NCBI GenBank assembly: GCA_023418995.1
Contig: JAEZYP010000065.1
Location: forward strand, 129,219 to 193,218
Length of the DNA stretch: 64,000 bases
From: Bacillota bacterium
GTDB lineage: Bacteria; Bacillota; Clostridia; Oscillospirales; Acutalibacteraceae
Direction of reading: 5' to 3'
A program made the position numbers and the translations under genes. The notes beneath the pieces were generated by a model. It saw only the letters and a program-made list of their open reading frames with translations, searched no databases and was not told the origin of the DNA. Numbering within the stretch: position 1 is the stretch's first letter; each line of letters opens with the position of its first letter. Below are positions 34,524 through 42,722 of this stretch, piece by piece.

Positions 34524-35567
34524 TTACTTTCCTCCCAGCATTTTCATGTAGGATTCATAGTTGGGGTGATTCTCGCGGATCCTCTGATCTCCCTGATCAA
34601 ACAGATACAGTTCCTTCTGTTCAATCCCTGCATAAACCGCCTGTCCTACGCGGAAGCTGTCGTCCGAGCTTTTCACCATAAACAGGCCGGTATCGCTTGA
34701 GACGGAGTAAATTGTCTCGGAGCCGAGCATCTCACGCGTATTAATACGCGCCTGAAACCCAAAGCTCTTTGCGCCCTCCTGTGCCGATAACTGGACGCGC
34801 TCCGGCCGGAAGCCAAGCTTTACGTCGCCGCTGCCGACATTCATGATATTCATCGGAGGTGTGCCGATAAACTGGGCGGTAAACATATTGTTCGGGTCAC
34901 GGTAAATGACTTCCGGCGCGGCTTCCTGCTGAATTTCACCCTTGTTCATCAGGACGATTTTATCCGCCATTGACATTGCCTCCACCTGGTCATGCGTCAC
35001 ATACACAAAGGTGGTTCCGAGTTTTTTGTGAAGCTCAATCAGCTCCACACGCATCTGCACCCGAAGCTTCGCGTCCAAATTAGAGAGAGGCTCGTCCATC
35101 AGGAATACCTTCGGCTGCTTGACCATGGCGCGAGCCAGCGCAACCCTCTGCCTTTGGCCGCCGGAGAGAGTGGACGGCTTTCGATCCAGATAATCCTTCA
35201 GCCCGACAATATCGCAAATTTCACGAATCAGATGATCGCGTTTTTCTTTGGGGACTTTGTTGTTCTTCAGCCCGAATTCAATATTTGCGCGTACGCTCAT
35301 GGTCGGATAAATCGCATAGTTCTGAAAGACCATCGCAACCTCACGTTTTCCGGGAGCAATGTCGGTTACGTCCTTGCCGTCAATGAGAACCTGCCCCGAG
35401 GTCTGGGGACCAATTCCGGCGATCATCCGCAGCAAGGTTGTTTTGCCGCAGCCGGATGGTCCGACCAGTACGGTAAACGAGCCATCCTCAATTTTCAGAT
35501 TCATGTTTTCAATAATGGTGGTCTTAGCGAAACTTTTTCCAACATTCTTCAATTCAATACAAGCCAC
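34524..35567 (-). CDS. ugpC: Glycerol-phosphate ABC transporter ATPase UgpC (MalK type)
   Basis: The 347-residue ATPase has Walker A GPSGCGKTT, signature LSGGQRQR, Walker B VFLMDEPLSNLD, and VYVTHDQVEAMSMADK. A C-terminal regulatory TOBE/OB region begins around residue 235 (KLGFRPERVQL). The start is GTG at 35567, 8 bases after GGAGGG. It is the first gene of the operon, behind a consensus promoter and a 126-base leader. Confidence 0.92.
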   Translation of the reverse strand: MACIELKNVGKSFAKTTIIENMNLKIEDGSFTVLVGPSGCGKTTLLRMIAGIGPQTSGQVLIDGKDVTDIAPGKREVAMVFQNYAIYPTMSVRANIEFGLKNNKVPKEKRDHLIREICDIVGLKDYLDRKPSTLSGGQRQRVALARAMVKQPKVFLMDEPLSNLDAKLRVQMRVELIELHKKLGTTFVYVTHDQVEAMSMADKIVLMNKGEIQQEAAPEVIYRDPNNMFTAQFIGTPPMNIMNVGSGDVKLGFRPERVQLSAQEGAKSFGFQARINTREMLGSETIYSVSSDTGLFMVKSSDDSFRVGQAVYAGIEQKELYLFDQGDQRIRENHPNYESYMKMLGGK

Positions 35568-35609
35568 TTTGAAATCCCTCCGGTTTATGTATTATGCCAA
35601 ATAGATTAA

Positions 35610-35627
35610 TTAGGTAAAGTGACACAT
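35610..35627 (-). CDS. Possible five-codon leader ORF in the ugp transcript
   Basis: Within the leader, AGGAG (35636-35640) lies 8 bases before an ATG that opens a five-codon frame, Met-Cys-His-Phe-Thr, then TAA. A small hairpin (ACTTGC/GCAAGT) lies just upstream. It may be chance. Confidence 0.25.
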   Translation of the reverse strand: MCHFT

Positions 35628-35699
35628 TTAGAATTCTCCTCGCGGACTTGCTTCCATTTGCAAGTTATCCCTTCGTGTCTTCTGTTTTGTTACGGTCAT

Positions 35700-35728
35700 A
35701 TTATAAACAAGAGGTAAATCATTGTCAA
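35700..35728 (-). promoter_or_regulatory. Consensus sigma-A promoter of the ugp operon
   Basis: On the minus strand TTGACA (35723-35728), exactly 17 bases, and TATAAT (35700-35705): a perfect match in all three elements. Such a promoter needs restraint, consistent with a repressor next door. Confidence 0.85.
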
Positions 35729-36165
35729 TATGCTCAAAACTTACTTAATATTTTGATAATTTTATATAACATTTGATTGTATTTGAGGATTTATTAACAA
35801 CAAAATTAATTTTAGTACCTATATAATTACTAAAAATATTAATAATTATTATTAATAAATGTCGCCAAACCGAGATGATTTTCTTTAAATGGACTGCAAT
35901 TAGGAATTAAATATTTAACTCAACTGTCTTTTCTTTGTTTTCGTGATCTATTTATTAATAATATTATTATTTGTATTAGTAGTTCCTATTCTTTCTTTGT
36001 TAATAACCTATTACGCTTTCTAAGCTATTAATCTTGCTGTTAAGAACTATAATTTGTGTAATTGTACCTGTTTCAATAAAAATCTTTGTCGAAATTCACA
36101 ACATAATTTCGCCTTTTTTCTCCGTTTGGTCGGTTTCTTCTTCAAAAATGCCAACACCCTTATCC
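35729..36165. other. AT-rich intergenic region upstream of the ugp promoter
   Basis: About 440 bases of very AT-rich sequence carry no supported gene. The palindrome TTATTAATAA occurs exactly at 35849-35858 and 35952-35961, with a 9-of-10 copy at 35836-35845. The same palindrome occurs in the promoter of the adjacent LacI-type regulator, so these are candidate operators, though more than 120 bp from the ugp -35. Confidence 0.5.
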
Positions 36166-36170
36166 CACGG

Positions 36171-36204
36171 AAAGAAAAAACCTCCCGTTCTCTTAAACAG
36201 GAGG
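36171..36204 (-). terminator. Intrinsic terminator after the LacI-type regulator gene
   Basis: On the minus strand CCTCCTGTT and AACGGGAGG form a 9-bp stem with one wobble and a 6-base loop, followed by TTTTTTCTTT. Confidence 0.85.
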
Positions 36205-36217
36205 CTTCGCTTAATTC

Positions 36218-37312
36218 TTATTTACCCGCTTTTTTCTTTTTTCGGTTAGGACCGGTTGTATCCCGTATAATCAGACGAGGCTCGTATTCAAGACGCATAA
36301 TTTTCTTTGGCGTAACGTCTTTTTGCGGAGAATCGCTGTTTTCCATTTTGGTAAGCAGCAGATGAAAAGCATCTTCCCCTTTTTTGGTGATGTAATGCTC
36401 CACCGTAGTAAGGGATACCCGCCTTAAGCCGGAAATCATATTGTTGTCGCAGCCTACAACAGAATAATCCAGCGGGATTTTATACTTCATATCAATTAAG
36501 GCGTCCATAATTCCCAGCGCAACCATATCGTTAAGACCAACAAACGCGGTAATTCCCTGATCGCCCTCTTCGATCAGTTCTCTGGTCAGATCATAGCCGG
36601 CGGAGTATTCCGTATTTAAAGACGTATTTTTCTGAGTAGAAGGCTCTTCCTGCATTTTCAGGATTACTCCATTTTGAATACCGTGTTTTTCGAACTCCTG
36701 ACGGATTCCTTCCAGTCTGCGGTGGCGCGCCAGCTGCCTGCCGCGGATCGGCGTGGAGAGATAGGCTATTTTTTCATGACCAAGGCTAAGAAGGTGATCC
36801 GCAATAATGATTCCCGACTTAATGCTGTTAAGCTCCACCGCATCCGCGTTAATCGTTTCATCCTTATCACCCATTACGACGGCGGGCAGCTTGTAGGCAA
36901 TTTTTTGAAACAGCTCCGGGTATTGGGGAAAATAGGTGTAAATTACCCCGCAGGCAATTCCGTTCAAAAACATACTTACATACTGCTCTTCCGAAGATGA
37001 GTTGCGCTGTGTATTGCAAATAAGAATGCTGTAGCCGCTTTTTCTCGCTTCATTTCCGATCGTCTGCAATAGCATGGTATAATACGGGTTTCCTAATGTC
37101 GGGCAGAATACCGCTATGGTTTTGCTGCCGTTTTGAGCAATTTTACCTCGGCTGTTTGCATTTTCATAATGCAGCTGCTTAGCAGCGGCAAGAACACTCT
37201 CAATTGTTTCCTGGGAAAAGGATACGTTGTCCTTTTTATTAAGTATCATAGATACCGTGGATTGTGACACTCCGGCCAGCCTGGCCACATCTTGCGAAGT
37301 TGCTTTTTTCAT
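36218..37312 (-). CDS. LacI-family transcriptional regulator
   Basis: The 364-residue protein has an N-terminal LacI helix-turn-helix (TSQDVARLAGVSQSTVSMIL), a hinge around residue 45-60, and a periplasmic-binding-protein-like ligand domain (TIAVFCPTLGNPYYTMLLQT, ITAFVGLNDMVALGIMDALI). ATG at 37312 has GGAGG 12 bases upstream. It is the likely repressor of the neighbouring ugp operon and of itself; candidate sites TTATTAATAA are present in both upstream regions. The effector is unknown, perhaps a glycerol phosphate. Confidence 0.9.
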   Translation of the reverse strand: MKKATSQDVARLAGVSQSTVSMILNKKDNVSFSQETIESVLAAAKQLHYENANSRGKIAQNGSKTIAVFCPTLGNPYYTMLLQTIGNEARKSGYSILICNTQRNSSSEEQYVSMFLNGIACGVIYTYFPQYPELFQKIAYKLPAVVMGDKDETINADAVELNSIKSGIIIADHLLSLGHEKIAYLSTPIRGRQLARHRRLEGIRQEFEKHGIQNGVILKMQEEPSTQKNTSLNTEYSAGYDLTRELIEEGDQGITAFVGLNDMVALGIMDALIDMKYKIPLDYSVVGCDNNMISGLRRVSLTTVEHYITKKGEDAFHLLLTKMENSDSPQKDVTPKKIMRLEYEPRLIIRDTTGPNRKKKKAGK

Positions 37313-37334
37313 TGCAGCAGAATGCCTCCATCTA

Positions 37335-37382
37335 TTATTAATCATTAATATTTATTATACCGTAATTATTAATAAAATTAAA
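37335..37382 (-). promoter_or_regulatory. Promoter and candidate operators of the LacI-type regulator gene
   Basis: On the minus strand TTTAAT (37377-37382), 17 bases, and a perfect TATAAT (37354-37359). The palindrome TTATTAATAA (37366-37375) lies inside the spacer, and near copies TTATTAATCA (37335-37344) and TCATTAATAT (37342-37351) overlap the start region. This is the usual placing for autorepression. Confidence 0.6.
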
Positions 37383-37432
37383 TCCTAATAACAAATACCG
37401 CGTAATAATCAACAAAAACATTTCACATTCAT

Positions 37433-37461
37433 TTGTTTTTCGGTAAAGATTATGCTACTAT
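37433..37461 (+). promoter_or_regulatory. Possible promoter of the DUF6106-like gene
   Basis: TTGTTT (37433-37438), 17 bases, TACTAT (37456-37461), 91 bases before the start codon. Confidence 0.4.
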
Positions 37462-37552
37462 ATAACGACAGGTTCTGAATTTTCCGCGTCATGATTCTGC
37501 TTTGTTACAAATAGCTTAATTTCTAGAAAGAGTGATAACGGAGGATTTTTCA

Positions 37553-38086
37553 ATGAGTACATTTAACGATATCTTTATCGAAAAGCTGGTAAGGCGAAAG
37601 GCATCCGCACCGGTGATTGCCTTAAAAATTCTGGTTGCCGCCGGCGCTGTGGCAGTCGGTGTTTCCGTCTTATTTACGCCGCTTGCGGGACTTGCAGGAC
37701 CGGTCATATTTATTGCCCTCGGATGGATTGCGTGGATTCTCATCCGAAGGTTGAATTTTGAATTTGAATATTCCCTGACTAACGGGGACTTGGATATTGA
37801 TGTAATCATCGGATTCAAAAAAAGAAAGCATCTGCTTTCTCTGCGCTTTTATGAAATAGAATTTATGGCTCCGGTCAGCGCGCAGTACGCTGCCCGGTTC
37901 GCGGATAAAAACGTGGAAACCGTTTACGACGTGGCTTCCTCTAAAAATTCCCCCGACCGCTGGTTTTTAGTTTTTCGCAGGGACGGAACCCGCGGCAAGC
38001 TGATTTTTGAGCCAAACGATCGCATGATCAGAGCCATGCAGCAGTACAATCCGCAAAATGTAATGTCTCCCGAACAGAAAAATTAA
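37553..38086 (+). CDS. DUF6106-like membrane protein
   Basis: The 177-residue protein has two adjacent N-terminal helices (about residues 22-44 and 47-63), then a cytosolic beta-rich part starting NFEFEYSLTNGDLDIDVIIG followed by FKKRKHLLSL. This layout and motif match what I know as DUF6106, a Clostridia family of unknown function. ATG at 37553 follows GGAGG by 8 bases. It stands alone, between a divergent regulator and a strong terminator. Confidence 0.7.
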   Translation: MSTFNDIFIEKLVRRKASAPVIALKILVAAGAVAVGVSVLFTPLAGLAGPVIFIALGWIAWILIRRLNFEFEYSLTNGDLDIDVIIGFKKRKHLLSLRFYEIEFMAPVSAQYAARFADKNVETVYDVASSKNSPDRWFLVFRRDGTRGKLIFEPNDRMIRAMQQYNPQNVMSPEQKN

Positions 38087-38089
38087 ATG

Positions 38090-38134
38090 AACCCCGCTGA
38101 TTCCGAGAGCAGTGTCGGAACCAGCGGGGTTTTT
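38090..38134 (+). terminator. Intrinsic terminator after the DUF6106-like gene
   Basis: AACCCCGCTG pairs with CAGCGGGGTT, with an inner TTCCGA/TCGGAA stem, followed by TTTT. It may also serve the convergent araB gene. Confidence 0.88.
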
Positions 38135-38162
38135 CTGATTTTGCTACGATAATAACAACCTC

Positions 38163-39836
38163 TCACCGCCGGGCTTTGGCGCTGTTTTTCAGTTCGTCCA
38201 GCGTTTCCATTACCCGGTTTTCCCCCTTGCCAAAATATTGATACAAACGGTCATACTCCCGGTACAAAAGCTCGTAGGTCGCCGCATTTTCCGCAATGGG
38301 TACATAAACACGCTCCTGAAGCCTACCGAGCGTCTGCACGATCTGCCCGAAATTCGCGTAGCCGCTTTTCTCTTTCCCCGCTGCGGCGACCCCGTAAATC
38401 GCGCTCCCGAGTGCGCCTGACTGGCTACTGCCGGAAATGGAAATCGTCATATTACAAATGTCGGCGTAAATCTGCATCATCATTTCATCCTTAGAGGCGA
38501 TTCCCCCGGCCGCGTACAGCTCGCGGATTTCTACCCCGCCCGCACGGTAAGCCTCAATGATATTTCTGGCGCCGAAGGCTGTTGATTCTATCATAGCACG
38601 ATAAATTTCCTCCGGCTTCGTGTTTATCGTCATTCCAAGAATCATTCCGCTCAGGTTAAAATTCATCAGAGTAGAACGCACCCCGTTCCACCAGTCCAGT
38701 GCAAGAAGTCCGCTCTCACCGGGGCGAAGCCGTTCCGCCTTGCCGCGCAGGAGCTTATGGATTCCAATGCCTTTTTCTCGGGCCTCCTCGCGGCAGGAAG
38801 CGGGCGCGCAGTTATTTACAAACCAGTCAAAGCTGTCACCCACACAGCTTTGCCCCGCCTCGTAAGCAAAATAACCGGGAATAATTGCATCCTTCACAAC
38901 TCCGCATATTCCGGAAACTGCTTTTTCCTCTTCATCCAATACGATTTCACAGGTTGACGTTCCAAGAATCAACAGCATTTTACCGGCTTCGAAAATCTTA
39001 CAGGCAGGCAGTGAAGCGTGGGCATCCACAATGGCAACCGCAACCGGGGTGCCTGCTTTCAGCCCGGTAATCTCCGCCATTTTCGCCGTTACCGTGCCGG
39101 CACACTGACCGACATCCATGAATTCTCCTTGCAGCTTCTCATCCGTCAGGCTTTCCAGAGCCGGATCCAGCGCGGTCAAAAAATCACGCGGCGGATAGCC
39201 GGTGCGGTAGTTCCAAAAGCTCTTATAACCAGCGACACAGGTACTGCGAACCCTCTTCCCGGTAAGCTGCCAGACAATCCAATCCGCGGCCTCTACAATC
39301 CTGTCGCATTTCTCATACACCTTCGGCGCTTCCTCCACAATCTGGAGCACCTTGGGCAGGAGATACTCGCTATTGGTTTTTCCTCCATACAGATCGAGAA
39401 ATTTCTCGTTCCGCTCCCGAGCCAGACGGTCGATACGGTCCGCACAGTATTGTGCGGCATGATGCTTCCACAGCTTTACGTAAGCGTGCGGTTCGCTTTT
39501 AAATTCCGGCAGCAGACACAGCGGCGTATTATTCCGGTCAACCGGGAGCATGGTGCAGGAGGTGAAATCGACGCCCACACCAATCACCGCACAAGGGTCA
39601 ACCCTTGTAGATTTCAGCAAATCCCGCAGGGTCAATCGCAGCGCGTCCAAATAATCCTGCGGATGCTGTAACGCCCACCCTTTCCCCAACATTTTTCCGC
39701 TGGGGAGCGTATCGTCCATCACCTTATGGGGATACTCAAAAACGCTGACCCCCAACTCCTCTCCCGTTTGCGCGTCGATCATCAAAGCACGCGCCGAGAG
39801 CGTTCCGAAATCAATTCCGATTGCGTAGTTTTTCAC
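38163..39836 (-). CDS. araB: Ribulokinase
   Basis: The 557-residue FGGY-family kinase starts IGIDFGTLSARALMIDAQTG and has GVGVDFTSCTMLPVD, typical of ribulokinase, plus the late ATP site ELYAAGGIASKDEMMMQIYA. Length is normal. It phosphorylates L-ribulose. No araA, araD or arabinose transporter is nearby, so it may act with genes elsewhere or on another ketopentose. GTG start at 39836, preceded by GAGGA. A 29-bp dyad lies in its leader. Confidence 0.9.
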   Translation of the reverse strand: MKNYAIGIDFGTLSARALMIDAQTGEELGVSVFEYPHKVMDDTLPSGKMLGKGWALQHPQDYLDALRLTLRDLLKSTRVDPCAVIGVGVDFTSCTMLPVDRNNTPLCLLPEFKSEPHAYVKLWKHHAAQYCADRIDRLARERNEKFLDLYGGKTNSEYLLPKVLQIVEEAPKVYEKCDRIVEAADWIVWQLTGKRVRSTCVAGYKSFWNYRTGYPPRDFLTALDPALESLTDEKLQGEFMDVGQCAGTVTAKMAEITGLKAGTPVAVAIVDAHASLPACKIFEAGKMLLILGTSTCEIVLDEEEKAVSGICGVVKDAIIPGYFAYEAGQSCVGDSFDWFVNNCAPASCREEAREKGIGIHKLLRGKAERLRPGESGLLALDWWNGVRSTLMNFNLSGMILGMTINTKPEEIYRAMIESTAFGARNIIEAYRAGGVEIRELYAAGGIASKDEMMMQIYADICNMTISISGSSQSGALGSAIYGVAAAGKEKSGYANFGQIVQTLGRLQERVYVPIAENAATYELLYREYDRLYQYFGKGENRVMETLDELKNSAKARR

Positions 39837-39851
39837 GCGTATTCCTCGCTT

Positions 39852-39880
39852 TATGTTGATTTTTGTAACAAAACAACATA
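39852..39880. promoter_or_regulatory. 29-bp dyad in the araB leader, candidate operator
   Basis: TATGTTG (39852-39858) and CAACATA (39874-39880) flank an inner imperfect TTTTTGT/ACAAAAC palindrome. It lies between the predicted transcription start and the araB GTG, a usual repressor position (GntR/LacI-type sugar regulator by inference). Confidence 0.5.
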
Positions 39881-39899
39881 ACTTACCTAGATACGCATT

Positions 39900-39928
39900 A
39901 TCTTATCTTATTGCGGTTTTTTTGTCAA
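39900..39928 (-). promoter_or_regulatory. Sigma-A type promoter of araB
   Basis: On the minus strand TTGACA (39923-39928), 17 bases, TAAGAT (39900-39905). Confidence 0.65.
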
Positions 39929-39938
39929 CGTTGTTTCC

Positions 39939-41279
39939 CTACAGATGATTCGCAATTGCCCAATCAAGCTGATCCATCCCATACTCCGCCTGCTGCTCTG
40001 TCATAACAAGCGGAGGCAAAAAGCGGATGCAGTTCCCGTAGATTCCGGCATTGATTAAAATTACACCTCGTTTGAGGCAGGAATCCAGTATTTTTGGCAC
40101 AATTTCGGGATATGGCTCTTTGGTGCGGCGGTCCTTGACAAATTCCATGCCAATCATGGCGCCCTGCCCGCGAACGTCGCCGATTATGCCGTATTTTTCC
40201 TTCATCCCGTTCAACCGTCTCATTAAGTAGGCACCGAGCATTTCCGCCTTGCCAGGCAGGTCTTCCTTTTCCATTTTCTCCAGAACCTTTAACGCGGCAG
40301 CGCAGGAAACCGGATTCCCGGAAAAAGTACCGCCGATTGCCCCGGGTATCGGCGCATCCATGATTTCTGCTTTTCCAACAACCGCGCTCAACGGCATTCC
40401 CGCCGCGATGGATTTCGACAGGGTAATGAGGTCTGGCTCCACATTCGCGTGCATGCAGGAGAACAGCTTTCCGGTTCTTCCAAAGCCCGCCTGTACTTCA
40501 TCCATAATGAAAACAATTCCGTTTTTGCGGCAGATTTCCTGCATCCGTTCCAGATAGCGGACCGGAAGCGGAATAAAGCCTCCTTCGCCCTGCACCGGCT
40601 CCAGAACGACGCAGGCAACCATCTGGGGGGAAAGCGACGTATGGAGCATATTCTCGAAATAATCGGCACAGGCGTCGGCACAGCACGTGCCGGACTCCGG
40701 AAGCGGATTGCGGTATTCATTCGGGCACGGAATCTTATAGCATTCCGGTGCAAACGGCGCGAAACCGTCTTTATAGGGCTTTACCTTGCTCGTCATGGTC
40801 ATCGTCATAAGCGTTCTGCCATGGAAGGAGCCTTCCAGAGTCACCACGCCCTGCCTGCCGGTGTATTTGCGCGCGATTTTCACCGCGTTTTCCACTGCTT
40901 CGGCGCCGCTGTTGGCGAGCATTACCTTTTTCGGCGTATCGCCCGGAGCCGCCGCCGTCAGCTTTTCCGCCAAGGAGACATAAGGCTCGTACATCGCAAC
41001 GTTAATGGAGGTATGGATAAATTTCTCCGACTGCTCCCGAATGACCTTTACCACCTCGCCGTCACAGTGTCCCGCGTTGATAACCCCGATGCCTGCCGCG
41101 AAATCCACGTAGACATTGCCGTCCACATCCTTGAGCAGAGCTCCCTTTGCCTCCTGTGTAAAGATTCCGGTGCCGCAGCTGATTCCCCGCGCAACGACCG
41201 CGTTTTTTCGCTGTAAAAGCTCCCTGGACTTTGGGCCGGGGATTTGCGTTACAATTTTCGGCATCGTTTCCTGCATCAT
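39939..41279 (-). CDS. gabT: 4-Aminobutyrate aminotransferase
   Basis: The 446-residue class-III PLP aminotransferase has the PLP-phosphate contact NSGAEAVENAVKIARKYTGR, FIMDEVQAGFGRTGK and the Schiff-base Lys in ITLSKSIAAGMPLS. GVVTLEGSFHGRTLMTMTMT fits GABA transaminases. It would convert GABA to succinate semialdehyde. It is last in the putrescine gene run, after a strong intercistronic hairpin. No succinate-semialdehyde dehydrogenase gene follows, so that step lies elsewhere. Confidence 0.88.
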   Translation of the reverse strand: MMQETMPKIVTQIPGPKSRELLQRKNAVVARGISCGTGIFTQEAKGALLKDVDGNVYVDFAAGIGVINAGHCDGEVVKVIREQSEKFIHTSINVAMYEPYVSLAEKLTAAAPGDTPKKVMLANSGAEAVENAVKIARKYTGRQGVVTLEGSFHGRTLMTMTMTSKVKPYKDGFAPFAPECYKIPCPNEYRNPLPESGTCCADACADYFENMLHTSLSPQMVACVVLEPVQGEGGFIPLPVRYLERMQEICRKNGIVFIMDEVQAGFGRTGKLFSCMHANVEPDLITLSKSIAAGMPLSAVVGKAEIMDAPIPGAIGGTFSGNPVSCAAALKVLEKMEKEDLPGKAEMLGAYLMRRLNGMKEKYGIIGDVRGQGAMIGMEFVKDRRTKEPYPEIVPKILDSCLKRGVILINAGIYGNCIRFLPPLVMTEQQAEYGMDQLDWAIANHL

Positions 41280-41298
41280 AATATCACCTCATAATTCA

Positions 41299-41322
41299 GG
41301 CCCCCGGGAATTCCCGAGGGCC
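41299..41322. other. 12-bp stem hairpin between the two aminotransferase genes
   Basis: GGCCCCCGGGAA at 41299 pairs with TTCCCGAGGGCC, the arms meeting without a spacer and with one wobble. No T-run follows, so it is more likely an mRNA-stability or processing element than a terminator. It could separate expression of the putrescine and GABA steps. Confidence 0.6.
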
Positions 41323-41330
41323 GCAGATTG

Positions 41331-42683
41331 TTACAGTCCGAATTCCTTTTGGGTATCGGCGAGCGCTTCTTCCGTAAATGCTAAAACCTTTTCAAAATCC
41401 TCGTAGCTGGTAACCGCGGCCGGTTCAAACCGGATTGTTTTTGCATTGTTCAGCGTACCCGCAGTCATCACCTTTCGGGAAAACAGCCCCTTTGCAACGC
41501 TGTAGCCGTACTCCGACTGGAAGAATTCCACGCCGATCATCAACCCCACTCCGCGCACCTCCTGAATGACCTTCGGATATTTCTCCGCAAGCCTGCGCAG
41601 TCCGGCAATCAAAAATTCACCTTTTTCGCGCGCCATCTTTGGCACGTCATGCTTCACCATGAACTCGATTGCGCCAAGGGCGGCGGAGCAGGCGAGCGGA
41701 TTTCCGCCGAACGTAGGCGAACCCAGCAACCACGGGTTTTCCCTTAAGGATTCCACCCATAGCTTCGGTCGGGCAATGATACCGGTAATCGGCATAATTC
41801 CACCGCCAAACGCCTTGCCGTAAGTCATGATATCCGGAGTAACGTCTTCCTCAAGGCAGCGGAAGTAACTGCCGGTTCTGCCCATTCCGGTCTGAATTTC
41901 ATCAAAAATAAGGAAAACGTCAAATTCATCGCAGATTGCGCGAACCTCCTTCAGGTATCCCACCGGGGGTACGATTACACCCGCTTCGCCCTGAATTGGC
42001 TCAAGAATTACGGCAGCGACACTCTCGCCCACCGCTTTCAAACGGGACAGGGTTTGACGCAGGTCAGCGGTATCCCCATAGGTAACGTGTGTCACCTGCT
42101 GAACCATTGGCAGGTACGGCACACGGTAAGTCGATTTTCCGCCGACGGAGATCGCTCCCATCGTCTTACCGTGGAAGCCGCCGACCGCCGAGACAAACCA
42201 GCGTCCGCCGCTTGCGATACGCGCGAGCTTCAGCGCCATTTCGACCGCTTCCGCGCCGCCGTTGGTAAAAAAGCAGTATTGCAGGTCACCCGGCGTGATT
42301 TCGGCAAGCGCCTTGGCGAGATAGCCGCGCAGAGGGTCCAGCAGCTCCTGGCTGTGAAGCGCCTGCCGGTTCAGCTGCGCCTGAACATGTTTGAGGATTT
42401 CAGGATTCCGGTGACCGAAGGTGTAAATTCCAAAGCCACCAAGGCAGTCGATAAACTGCTCACCGTAAACATCCGTAAAATAAGAATCGTGATCCTCCCA
42501 CTCCACAAAGGCCGCATTGGTAGATACCGACTTACGGTATTTCAGCCAGCCGGGATTAATGTAGGTGTTATAATTTTCGATACTGTCTTCGACAAGCTGT
42601 TTTTTGTCCGCCTCCGACAGTTCCTCGGCATCCACATATCCCAGGACTTTTTCTACAGTCTCCAATGCTTTTTGTGAATTCAT
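41331..42683 (-). CDS. patA: Putrescine aminotransferase
   Basis: The 450-residue class-III PLP aminotransferase has the N-terminal YNTYINPGWLKYRKSVSTNA and CLGGFGIYTFGHRNPEIL of YgjG/PatA. FFTNGGAEAVEMALKLAR, LIFDEIQTGMGRTG and the PLP Lys in IMTYGKAFGGGIMP are visible. It converts putrescine to 4-aminobutanal, the substrate of the aldehyde dehydrogenase encoded just upstream. AAAGGA lies 9 bases before the ATG. Confidence 0.9.
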   Translation of the reverse strand: MNSQKALETVEKVLGYVDAEELSEADKKQLVEDSIENYNTYINPGWLKYRKSVSTNAAFVEWEDHDSYFTDVYGEQFIDCLGGFGIYTFGHRNPEILKHVQAQLNRQALHSQELLDPLRGYLAKALAEITPGDLQYCFFTNGGAEAVEMALKLARIASGGRWFVSAVGGFHGKTMGAISVGGKSTYRVPYLPMVQQVTHVTYGDTADLRQTLSRLKAVGESVAAVILEPIQGEAGVIVPPVGYLKEVRAICDEFDVFLIFDEIQTGMGRTGSYFRCLEEDVTPDIMTYGKAFGGGIMPITGIIARPKLWVESLRENPWLLGSPTFGGNPLACSAALGAIEFMVKHDVPKMAREKGEFLIAGLRRLAEKYPKVIQEVRGVGLMIGVEFFQSEYGYSVAKGLFSRKVMTAGTLNNAKTIRFEPAAVTSYEDFEKVLAFTEEALADTQKEFGL

Positions 42684-42722
42684 AATAACAAATCCTTTCT
42701 GATAATTAAAAATTAAAAATGA

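Noticed and set aside
36034..36249. 71-codon plus-strand frame upstream of the LacI-type gene end
   Set aside because: It runs through the regulator's terminator and into the gene on the other strand.
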